A stretch of 20,906 nt of DNA from assembly GCA_022777455.1 (NCBI GenBank), contig JALFGI010000167.1, forward strand, positions 1-20,906. The letters are read 5' to 3'. The stretch comes from Clostridiales bacterium (GTDB taxonomy: Bacteria; Bacillota_A; Clostridia; Oscillospirales; Oscillospiraceae). Shown here in pieces: positions 7,777-15,500 of this stretch (the stretch's first letter is position 1; the number at the start of each line of letters is the position of its first letter). The notes under the pieces were generated by a model. It was not told the origin of the DNA. It did no database searches and worked only from the letters and a program-made list of their open reading frames with translations. A program made the translations under genes and the position numbers.

Positions 7777-8183
7777 TGTTTCCGAGCCTCCGTATTGGCC
7801 ATTTGCAGTTTTTTTAAGAACTCCACTTCCTGACGGGTATATTCCAGCTGATGGGTCAGCCACCGGACCCGGGCTTCCAGATCCATTTCTCCCTCGGCTG
7901 GAGCTGCTGTCCTGCCGTTGGTTTTGCGTTTGTCGGTAAAGTCGGCGTTGTCCCGAATATCCCGATTGAGACGGTAGGAGAGGTTTTCAACCCGTTTCTC
8001 ACCGAACACTTTCGGGTCAATACCATTCTCCCGCAGAACTTCCCGTACCGATCTGCCCTGCTGCTTTTGCTCCCAGAGATACAGTTTAAACTCTGGCTTG
8101 AGCATAACGAAGGATTCCGTTACCTGAAGCACATGCGGACTCTGCCGGAGCTGCTCCATTTGTTCTTGCGTGAATTTTGCCAT
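7749..8183 (-). CDS. IS3-family transposase OrfA (DNA-binding part)
   Basis: A 144-residue N-terminal part of the transposase. The start at 8183 (MAKFTQEQ) is chosen because GGGGAAAGG lies about 11 bases before it; the frame is open further up to 8270 without a better RBS. The N-terminal half is a helix-turn-helix-like segment (KQQGRSVREVLRENGIDPKVFG). The C-terminus (about 98-130, LEARVRWLTHQLEYTRQEVEFLKKL) is a heptad-like coiled coil of the type used for transposase multimerisation. A possible extended -10, TGGTAAGAT (minus strand of 8219-8227), lies upstream with only a weak -35. It overlaps orfB in the -1 frame. Confidence 0.85.
   Translation of the reverse strand: MAKFTQEQMEQLRQSPHVLQVTESFVMLKPEFKLYLWEQKQQGRSVREVLRENGIDPKVFGEKRVENLSYRLNRDIRDNADFTDKRKTNGRTAAPAEGEMDLEARVRWLTHQLEYTRQEVEFLKKLQMANTEARKQWESKHQPK
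7809..7815 (-). other. Programmed -1 frameshift heptamer A_AAA_AAA
   Basis: Seven T bases on the plus strand give A AAA AAA on the coding strand, in the orfA phase TTA-AAA-AAA-CTG. Slipping back one base turns the next codons into ACT-GCA-AAT-GGC, which is the orfB frame. This is the standard type of slippery site used by IS3 elements to make the OrfAB transposase. Confidence 0.8.
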
Positions 8184-8553
8184 TTTGTACCCAACCTTTC
8201 CCCCTGACTGTTGAGTACATCTTACCACAAAACCTGCCACTAGAAAAGTGTACACAAGTCGGGATTTCACCCCTTGAGGGTTGTATCTACCAGGGACATA
8301 CCCCTCACCACTTGTGTCCGATTTCTAGGGTACAGTTTAGGCGGGCCGTGAACCGCCCCCCTTGGCTCCCCCTCTGGGGGAGCTGGCTGCCCCGTTAGGG
8401 GCGCCCCTGAGAGGGCGACACGCGGCGAAAAAGGCGGTGTTTCCTTCTCTATGGTACCCTCTCAGTCAGCCTGACGGCTGCCAGCTCTCCCAAAGGGAGA
8501 GCCAAGGGGCGTTGCCGTATCTGCCCGCCAAATTACAATTTGCCCTCCAAACA

Positions 8554-8588
8554 AACGAATTCCCCCGCCGGGGGGCGGGGGATTCGTT
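8554..8588 (-). terminator. Intrinsic terminator downstream of amt
   Basis: AACGAAT-t-CCCCCGCC (8554-8569) and GGCGGGGG-ATTCGTT (8574-8588) form a long stem with one bulged base and a 4-base loop. On the minus strand it is followed by TGTTTG. It starts about 34 bases after the amt stop codon at 8622, in the right place to end that transcript. Confidence 0.7.
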
Positions 8589-8621
8589 ATGAGGAGGTTC
8601 CCAAGGGGGAAAACGGAATGT

Positions 8622-10397
8622 TTATTCCACGTCCTGCAATGCGTCGTAGCCTTCCTCGCCGGTGCGGACCTTGACCACGTTCTCCACATCGTAGACAAAG
8701 ATCTTGCCGTCGCCGATGTGACCGGTGTAGAGGACCTTCTTGGCGGTTTCGATGACGCTTCTCACAGGCACCTTGCTGACCACGATGTCCACCTGGATCT
8801 TGGGCAGCAGGCTGGCTTCCACGGCAACGCCGCGGTAATACTCGGGCTTTCCCTTCTGTGCGCCGCAGCCCATGACGTGGGAGACGGTCATGCCGGTGAT
8901 GCCGATGCCCATCATGGCATCCTTCAGGGCCTCCAGGCGGGCTTCCTTGCAGATGATTTCGATCTTGGTCAGCTTGGGACCGGTGCCCTCGTCGAAGGCG
9001 GGAACCTTCTTCACGGGGACGGCCTCGGCCACGGGAACATCGCCGGAGACAATGACGGGGGCATCCTCGGCCACCATGTCAGGCAGCATGGCGAAGCCGG
9101 CGTAGGCGGAGGGCAGGCCGTGCTCGGTGGCATCCAGGCCGATGAGCTCTTCCTCCCGGGTGACCCGCAGGCCAACCAGTGCCTTGATCACCAGGAAGGT
9201 GATGGTGATGGTAACGGCGGTCCAGGCAGCCACGGAAACGAAGCCCAGCAGCTGCAGGCCCATCAGCTCAAAGCCGCCGCCGTAGAACAAGCCGGTGAGG
9301 GTTTCGCCGGAGGCATTGGCAATAGCGTAACCGGGGGCGGTGTCAGTGGCAAACAGGCCAACTGCCAGGGTGCCCCAGATGCCGTTCATGCAGTGGACGG
9401 CCACGGCGCCCACGGGATCGTCAATGTGCAGCTTGTTGTCCAGCAGCCATACGCCGAAGACCACCAGCACACCGGCAACCGCGCCGATGATGCAGGCGCC
9501 CAGGCAATCGGTGACATCGCAGGGAGCGGTGATGGCCACGAGACCGGCCAGGGAAGCGTTCAGACACATGGAAACGTCGGGCTTACCGTACTTCACCCAG
9601 GTGAAGATCATGCACACCACGGTGGCAACGGCGGGAGCGACGGTGGTGGTCAGGAAGATGGAACCCAGCTGCGCCATGGAGGTGGCGGCAGCGCCGTTGA
9701 AGCCGTACCAGCCCAGCCACAGGATGAATACACCAAGAGCGCCCAGGGCGATGCTGTGGCCGGGGAAGGCGTTGACCTTGATGACCTTGCCGGAAGCATC
9801 ACGGTTGAACTTGCCGATCCGGGGTCCCAGGATCTTGGCGCCGATGAGGGCGGAGATGCCGCCCACCATGTGGATGGCGCAGGAACCGGCGAAATCATGG
9901 AAGCCCAGCTGAGCCAGCCAGCCGCCGCCCCAGATCCAGTGTGCCTCGATGGGGTAGATCAGCGCGGAGATCACAGCGGAGTAGATGCAGTAGCTCAGGA
10001 ACTTGGTGCGCTCCGCCATGGCACCGGAGACGATGGTGGCGGCGGTGGCGCAGAACACCAGGTTGAATACGAAGCTGGAGAAGTCGAAGCTCTCGTACGC
10101 GGTGAACAGGTCAAACCCGGGCTTGCCGATGAAGCCCATCAGGTCCTCGCCCATCAGCAGGCTGAAGCCGATGAGGATAAAGACCACGGTGCCGATGCAG
10201 AAGTCCATCAGGTTCTTCATGATGATGTTGCCGGTGTTCTTGGCCCGGGTGAAACCGGCCTCCACCATGGCGAAGCCCGCCTGCATCCAGAATACCAATG
10301 CGGCGCCGATGAGGAACCATACGCCAAACACCTCACCTGTGACGGCACCCATTACCTCTTCCATACTGATGATGGTGCCAATAACCTCTTCTGTCAT
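8622..10397 (-). CDS. amt: Ammonium transporter fused to a C-terminal PII signalling domain
   Basis: A 591-residue membrane protein joining two functions normally made by separate genes. Residues about 25-410 are an Amt/Mep/Rh ammonium channel. The pore histidines are visible as His176 (DFAGSCAIH, with Asp168) and His335 (GAVAVH). After an Ala/Pro/Val-rich linker (about 430-474), residues about 475-585 are a PII (GlnB/GlnK) domain. It has the T-loop base GAQKGKPEYYRG (512-523), LLPKIQVDIVV and GHIGDGKIFVYDVENVVKVRTGE. The position matching the uridylylated Tyr51 of enteric PII is Val, so uridylylation is not expected. PII proteins close Amt channels by inserting the T-loop, so a tethered domain could gate its own pore. 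AGGAG lies 9 bases before the start. It has its own promoter, attenuator-like leader and terminator. Confidence 0.92.
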   Translation of the reverse strand: MTEEVIGTIISMEEVMGAVTGEVFGVWFLIGAALVFWMQAGFAMVEAGFTRAKNTGNIIMKNLMDFCIGTVVFILIGFSLLMGEDLMGFIGKPGFDLFTAYESFDFSSFVFNLVFCATAATIVSGAMAERTKFLSYCIYSAVISALIYPIEAHWIWGGGWLAQLGFHDFAGSCAIHMVGGISALIGAKILGPRIGKFNRDASGKVIKVNAFPGHSIALGALGVFILWLGWYGFNGAAATSMAQLGSIFLTTTVAPAVATVVCMIFTWVKYGKPDVSMCLNASLAGLVAITAPCDVTDCLGACIIGAVAGVLVVFGVWLLDNKLHIDDPVGAVAVHCMNGIWGTLAVGLFATDTAPGYAIANASGETLTGLFYGGGFELMGLQLLGFVSVAAWTAVTITITFLVIKALVGLRVTREEELIGLDATEHGLPSAYAGFAMLPDMVAEDAPVIVSGDVPVAEAVPVKKVPAFDEGTGPKLTKIEIICKEARLEALKDAMMGIGITGMTVSHVMGCGAQKGKPEYYRGVAVEASLLPKIQVDIVVSKVPVRSVIETAKKVLYTGHIGDGKIFVYDVENVVKVRTGEEGYDALQDVE

Positions 10398-10439
10398 TTT
10401 TCATTTCTCCTTTCACCTGCCCCTTTGGGAGACAGGAAT

Positions 10440-10492
10440 AAAAAAATCGGACAAGGGGGTTCTTGCGTACCGTGCGCAGAACGTCCTTGTCC
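10440..10492 (-). terminator. Leader terminator (attenuator candidate) before amt
   Basis: On the minus strand, GGACAAGG (10492-10485) pairs with CCTTGTCC (10456-10449), with an inner stem GTTCT..AGAAC, followed by GA and seven T bases (10446-10440). It lies between the promoter and the amt RBS, about 43 bases before the start codon. As an intrinsic terminator there it would block amt unless relieved. The core GACAAGG/CCTTGTC is identical in the glnA leader terminator. Confidence 0.75.
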
Positions 10493-10505
10493 TGAAAAAG
10501 ATAAT

Positions 10506-10537
10506 GGCGTCTGAACCGGGGAACCGATTCAGACGCC
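10506..10537 (-). promoter_or_regulatory. First leader hairpin of amt
   Basis: GGCGTCTGAA (10506-10515) and TTCAGACGCC (10528-10537) form a perfect 10-bp stem that extends to about 14 bp with a 4-base loop on the transcribed (minus) strand. It is followed by ATTATCTTTTT, so it may itself terminate. It begins about 10 bases after the predicted transcription start. Tandem hairpins ahead of nitrogen genes recall ANTAR-regulated leaders, but the loop is not the six-base A..G.. loop of that class. Confidence 0.6.
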
Positions 10538-10553
10538 GTTGTCTTATGGGGGT

Positions 10554-10582
10554 ATTATAGTCAGAATGGATAAATTTGTCAA
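10554..10582 (-). promoter_or_regulatory. Consensus sigma-A promoter of amt
   Basis: On the minus strand, TTGACA (10582-10577) and TATAAT (10559-10554) are both perfect consensus hexamers with a 17-base spacer. Start of transcription is expected near 10547, giving a leader of about 150 bases. A promoter this strong with terminators directly after it fits control by attenuation rather than by initiation. Bases 10590-10660 upstream show no gene. Confidence 0.88.
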
Positions 10583-10660
10583 GGCTTTTTTATGCGAAGT
10601 GCTGTTGCCTCTCTGCACAAATAACCCGTTGCCCCGCCCAAATGATTTGGCATCCCTGAC

Positions 10661-11021
10661 AAATTGTAATTTATCGTACACGCCATTCGTAGGGGCGGCT
10701 ACCAGCCGCCCGCGCGGTACAATCCCATAGCAAGTAACCAGGTTGGGCGAATCCGCACAGCCTTCCGTCCCAACTGTAGGGGAGGATCGTATCCTCCCGC
10801 GCGGTACAAACCCACAGTAAGTAACCAGAGCGGGCGAATTCGTACGATCCCCAACATGGTGCCATTCAACCGAACACTCAAGTCCGTCAGTTGGCGGGCG
10901 GCTACGAGCCGCCCCTACGGATTTGTCCAACTGCATACCATTCAACGGAACACTCAGAAATCGTTCGCTGGCGGGCGGCTGGTAGCCGCCCCTACGATGG
11001 CATCCCTATCAATTACAATTT
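10661..11021. repeat. 12-mer-bounded intergenic element (type B) with four hairpin modules
   Basis: It starts with an exact AAATTGTAATTT (10661-10672) and ends with AATTACAATTT (11011-11021, 11 of 12). Inside are two forward modules (GTAGGGGCGGCT...AGCCGCCC and GTAGGGGAGGAT...ATCCTCCC, each followed by GCGCGGTACAA) and two reverse modules (GGGCGGCT...AGCCGCCCCTAC). Spacer words such as GGGCGAATTCG and CATTCAACSGAACACTCA recur. A direct repeat, GGCATCCCT followed by the 12-mer, is at 10649 and again at 10999. No gene is seen. It lies 27 bases past the gltD stop. Confidence 0.75.
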
Positions 11022-11047
11022 ACCTGGTAATACCAAAAACAGAATCC

Positions 11048-12517
11048 TCAGATCATATTGCTGTAGCCCATGAGGAAGGTGTCCACTTCCTTGGCGCAGG
11101 CCCGGCCCTCGGTGATGCCCCACACCACCAACGACTGACCCCGGCGGCAGTCACCGGCGGCGAAAATCTTGGCTTCCGGGGTGTGGTAATCGGTGGTCAC
11201 CAGGTTGCCCCGGTTGTCTCTGGGCAGGCCGAAGGCGTCGGCCACATAGCTCTGGCAGCCGATGAAGCCCGCGGCGATGAGCAGCAGGTCGCAGGGCAGC
11301 TCCTCCTCGCTGCCGGGGATTTCCACCATGTTCATCCGGCCGTTTTCCAGCTTCGGCTCCAGATGGACGATCTGGATGGAGGAGATTCTCCCGTCCTCGT
11401 TGGTGTGAATCTCCTTCACCGTGGTCTGATAAATTCTGGGGTCCTGGCCAAAGACGGCGATGGCCTCCTGCTGGCCGTAGTCGGTTTTCAGCACCCTGGG
11501 CCACTGGGGCCAGGGGTTGGAGGGGGTGCGGCACACCGGGGGCCTTCCCATCATCTCCAGCTGGGTCACGCTGGCGCAGCCCTGGCGGATGGAGGTACCC
11601 ACGCAGTCGTTGCCGGTGTCGCCGCCGCCCACGATCACCACATGCTTGCCCTGGGCGGTGATGGCGAAGGTATCGGTTTCTCCAATCACCTTCTTGGTGG
11701 CGGCGGTGAGGAAGTCCACGGCGAAATGGACGCCCTCCGCCTCCCGGCCGGGGACCTTCAGATCCCGGGGGGTCTTGGAGCCGCAGCAGAGCACCACCGC
11801 GTCGTACTGTTCCAGCAGCTCCGAGGCGGGGATGTCCACACCCACATTGGTGTTCACCCGGAACTCCACCCCTTCGGCGGTCATCAGGTCGATGCGCCGG
11901 GCCACGATCTTCTTGTCCAGCTTCATGTTGGGAATGCCGAACATCATCAGTCCGCCGGGGCGGCTCTCCCGCTCGAACACGGTGACACTGTGGCCCCGGT
12001 GGTTCAGTTGGTCCGCCACCGCCAGACCGGAGGGGCCGGAGCCCACCACGGCCACCCGCTTGCCGCTGCGCACCGCGGGAATCCGGGGGGTGACCCAGCC
12101 GTTTTGGAAGCCCTTTTCGATGACGGCCAGCTCGTTGTTGTTCACGGTGACGCTGTCCCCGTTCAACCCGCAGGTGCAGGCCGCTTCGCACAGGGCAGGG
12201 CAGACTCTTCCGGTGAATTCCGGGAAGTTGTTGGTCTTGGTCAGCCGGGACAGAGCCTCCCGCCAGTTGCCGTTCCAGATTTCGTCGTTCCATTCGGGGA
12301 TCAGGTTGTGCAGCGGGCAGCCGCTGAAGCACCCGCCGAAATTGGCGCCGGACTGGCAGAAGGGCACGCCGCAGTTCATGCAGCGGCCGGCCTGCTGGGT
12401 GCGTTCCTTTTCGTTCAGATAGGGATGGAATTCCTCAAAATTCCGGATGCGCTCCGCCGGTTCGATGCTGGGGTTCATGCACCGGTCAAATTCCAGAAAG
12501 CCTGTATTTTTTCCCAT
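11048..12517 (-). CDS. gltD: Glutamate synthase, small (NADPH, FeS) subunit
   Basis: A 489-residue flavoprotein that takes electrons from NAD(P)H and passes them through FAD and iron-sulphur clusters to the large subunit. Start at 12517 (MGKNTGFLEF) is chosen because GGAGGAGGAG lies directly before it; an in-frame ATG at 12550 would fall inside gltB. The N-terminal cluster cysteines are at about 46, 49, 54 and 67 (CMNCGVPFC...CPLHNLIPEWND), with more at 106-116. VAVVGSGPSG at about 155-164 is the FAD fold and VVIVGGGDTG at about 293-302 is the NADPH fold. It follows gltB after 13 bases in one operon. No clear U-tract terminator follows; the type B repeat begins 27 bases on. Confidence 0.93.
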   Translation of the reverse strand: MGKNTGFLEFDRCMNPSIEPAERIRNFEEFHPYLNEKERTQQAGRCMNCGVPFCQSGANFGGCFSGCPLHNLIPEWNDEIWNGNWREALSRLTKTNNFPEFTGRVCPALCEAACTCGLNGDSVTVNNNELAVIEKGFQNGWVTPRIPAVRSGKRVAVVGSGPSGLAVADQLNHRGHSVTVFERESRPGGLMMFGIPNMKLDKKIVARRIDLMTAEGVEFRVNTNVGVDIPASELLEQYDAVVLCCGSKTPRDLKVPGREAEGVHFAVDFLTAATKKVIGETDTFAITAQGKHVVIVGGGDTGNDCVGTSIRQGCASVTQLEMMGRPPVCRTPSNPWPQWPRVLKTDYGQQEAIAVFGQDPRIYQTTVKEIHTNEDGRISSIQIVHLEPKLENGRMNMVEIPGSEEELPCDLLLIAAGFIGCQSYVADAFGLPRDNRGNLVTTDYHTPEAKIFAAGDCRRGQSLVVWGITEGRACAKEVDTFLMGYSNMI

Positions 12518-12530
12518 GTTCTCCTCCTCC

Positions 12531-15500
12531 TTAGCCCCGGCTGACGGCATAGAATGCCTCCAGGGTGGCCTGGTCGTGGGACATGCCCTTTTCCTCCATC
12601 TGGCCGATGGCGGTGATCATCCGCTTGTAGTCCGAGGGGATGATCTTCTTGAAGCGGGGCAGATATTCCTCGAAATGCTCCAGGATTTCCCGGCCCCAGG
12701 GGGAGCCTGTGGCCGCCACGTGGGCTTCGATCAGCCCCTGCAGCTCGGCGGCGTCATGGCGTTCGGTGATGCCGGTCATGGTGACCATCTGCTTGTTCAG
12801 CCGCAGGTACAGGTCGTGATGCTCATCCAACACGTAGGCGATACCGCCGCTCATGCCCGCGGCAAAGTTTTTGCCCGTGGGGCCCAGAATGGCCACCCGG
12901 CCGCCGGTCATGTACTCGCAGCCGTGGTCGCCGCAGCCTTCTGCCACGGCGATGGCGCCGGAGTTACGGACGCAGAACCGTTCACCGGCGATGCCGTTGA
13001 TGAAAGCCTTGCCGGAGGTGGCGCCGTAGAGGGCCACGTTGCCGATGATGATGTTTTCCTTGGCCACAAACCGGCTGCCTGCTTCGGGCCTCACAATCAG
13101 CTTGCCGCCGGACAGGCCCTTGCCGAAGTAGTCGTTGGCGTCGCCCTCCAGACGGATGGTCAGCCCCTTGGGGATGAAGGCGCCGAAGGACTGGCCGCCG
13201 CCGCCCTGGCAGTTCACCACATAGGTGTCCTCCTCCAGGGAGTCGCCGAACCGCCGGGTGATCTCGCTGCCCAGGATGGTGCCCAGGGTGCGGTTCACGC
13301 TGGAAACCCGGATGGATTCGCTGTGGGGCTTTTTCTTCTTGAAGCTATTTTCAAAGGCGGGCAGCAGGGTATTGACGTCAACGGTCTTTTCCAGCTCGAA
13401 ATTGAATTGATCCGCCGGGTCGTAGTGCACGGGGGGCAGGTCGGACAGAATGCCGCCCAGGTCGATGGTGTCCGCCCGGTGGGTGATTCTCTGAACCCGG
13501 GGACGGATCAGGTCGGTGCGGCCCACCAGCTCGTCCACGGTGCGTACGCCCAATTTTGCCATGATCTCCCGCAGCTGTTCGGCGATGAACAGCATGAAGT
13601 TCATCACGTATTCCGGCTTGCCGGAGAAGCGGCAGCGCAGGGCGGGATTCTGAGTGGCGATGCCCACGGGGCAGGTGTCCAGGTTGCACACCCGCATCAT
13701 CACGCAGCCCATGGTGACCAGGGGGGCGGTGGCAAAGCCGAATTCCTCGGCGCCCAGGATGCAGGCGATGGCCACGTCCCGGCCGCTCATCAGCTTGCCG
13801 TCGGTTTCCAGCCGGACCCGGGAGCGCAGGCCGTTGCGGATCAGGGTCTGGTGGGCTTCCGCCAGGCCCAGCTCCCAGGGCAGACCGGCATTGTGGATGG
13901 AGCTCTTGGGGGCGGCGCCGGAGCCGCCGTCATAGCCGGAGATCAGCACGCAGCCGGCACCGGCCTTGGCAACGCCGGCGGCGATGGTGCCCACGCCTGC
14001 CTCGGACACCAGCTTCACGGAGATTCTGGCATCCCGGTTGGCGTTTTTCAGGTCGTAGATCAGCTGGGCCAGATCCTCGATGGAGTAGATGTCATGGTGG
14101 GGCGGCGGGGAGATCAGGGACACGCCGGGAGTGGAGCAGCGGGTCTTGGCAATCCAGGGGTACACCTTTTTGCCGGGGAGATGGCCGCCCTCGCCGGGCT
14201 TGGCACCCTGGGCCATTTTGATCTGAATCTCCTTGGCGCTGTTTAAGTAGGCGGAGGTCACGCCGAACCGGGCGGAGGCCACCTGCTTGATGGCGCTGTT
14301 CTTGTTGGTACCGAACCGGGCGGGGTCCTCGCCGCCTTCGCCGGAATTGGACTTGCCGCCCAGGGTGTTCATGGCGATGGCCATGGTGGTGTGGGCTTCC
14401 TCGGAGATGGAGCCGTAGGACATGGCGCCGGTCTTGAACCGCTTAACGATCTCGCTGGCGGGCTCCACTTCCTCCAGGGGGATGCCCTCCGCCGGGAAGT
14501 TGAATTCCATCAGCCCCCGGAGCGTGTGGGGCTTGCGCTCGTCGTCCACCATGTTGGTGTACTCCCGGAACCGCTCGTAGCTGCCGGAGCGCACGGCCTC
14601 CCGCAGGGCCACAATGGTCTGGGGATTGTACATATGGTCCTCGGCACCGTTACCGGAGCGGAGCTTGTGGGCGCCGGTGGAATCCAGGGTGGTGTCCACG
14701 CCCAGATCCAGCAGGTCGAAGGCGTGGTTGTGCCGCCACTGGACGCCCTCGCCGATCTCCTTCAGACCGATGCCCTCCACGGGGCTGACGGTGTTGGTAA
14801 AGTATTCGTCGATAACCTCCTTGCAGATGCCCACCGCCTCAAAAATCTGGGCGGACTGGTAGGACTGCAGGGTGGAAATGCCCATTTTGGAGGCGATTTT
14901 CACTATGCCGTGGAGCACGGCGCTGTTGTAGTCGGCAATGGCCTGGTGGGTGTCCTTGTCCAGCCGGTTCTTTTCCACCAGCTCGGCAATGCACTCCTGG
15001 GCCAGGTAGGGATTGATGGCCCGGGCGCCGTAGCCAAGCAAGGTGGCGAAATGGTGCACGTCCCGGGGCTCCGCGCTCTCCAGAATGATGGACACGGCGG
15101 TGCGCTTTTTGGTGCGCACCAGATACTGCTCCATGGCGGATACGGCAAGCAACGAGGGAATGGCCACATGGTATTCATCCACGCCCCGGTCGGAGAGGAT
15201 GATCACGTTGGCGCCTGCCCGGTAGGCCCGGTCGCACTCCACAAAGAGCTTATCCAGGGCGGTTTTCAGGGAGGAATTTTTGTAGTACAGCAGGCTCACC
15301 GTCTCCACCCGGAAGCCGGGGCGCTGCATGGTGCGGATCTGCATCAGCTCCACGGAGGTGATGATGGGGTTGTGAACCTCCAGCACCCGGCAGTTTTCCG
15401 CCTTTTCCTGGAGGAGGTTGCCGTCGGAGCCGATGTAGACGGTGGTGTCGGTGACGATCTCCTCCCGCAGGGCATCAATGGGGGGATTGGTGACCTGGGC

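Larger units (their letters stand above)
6619..8339 (-). mobile_element. IS3-family insertion sequence with orfA/orfB frameshift organisation
   Basis: About 1.72 kb. Candidate imperfect terminal inverted repeats are TGAAGTGTACCCC (6619-6631) and, at the far end on the minus strand, TAAACTGTACCCT (8339 down to 8327), with further matches inside (GGACA). Between them lie orfA and orfB on the minus strand, overlapping at a slippery heptamer. Both genes look intact, so the copy could be active. No clear short target duplication is seen at these ends, so the exact borders may be off by a few bases or the duplication has been lost. It sits inside a type A intergenic repeat. Confidence 0.8.
6590..8541. 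repeat. 12-mer-bounded intergenic element (type A), interrupted by an IS3-family insertion
   Basis: AAATTGTAATTT (6590-6601) and AAATTACAATTT (8530-8541) mark the ends. The inverted identity extends inward to a perfect 24 bp (6590-6613 against 8518-8541), including GGCGGGCAGATA. Removing the insertion sequence (about 6619-8339) leaves about 231 bp, close to the 221-bp type A element at 17216-17436. The remaining interior (8340-8517) has the type A parts: a CCCTTGGCTC hairpin arm, CCCTGAGAGGG, and a second arm with CTCTCCCAAAGGGAGAG. No coding sequence belongs to the element itself. Confidence 0.75.

Noticed and set aside
6611..8345. Target-site duplication of the IS3-family element
   Set aside because: Bases before 6619 (ACCGAC) and after 8339 (GGCGGG) give no convincing 3-5 bp direct repeat, so none is reported.
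8589..10514. Long plus-strand open frames opposite amt (641 codons), gltB (599 and 678 codons), glnA (532 codons), and similar minus-strand frames opposite the binding protein and amylase
   Set aside because: They are mirror frames caused by GC-rich codon use in strongly conserved genes on the other strand. Their products are low-complexity (runs of G, H, A, V, Q) and match no family.
10440..10537. ANTAR-type two-hairpin leader before amt
   Set aside because: The spacing and terminator overlap look right, but neither loop is a six-base loop with A at 1 and G at 4. The class is not claimed; a covariance-model search would decide.
10661..11021. CRISPR-like array of GTAGGGGCGGCT repeats
   Set aside because: Modules are irregularly spaced, occur in both orientations and lack uniform spacers or nearby cas genes.
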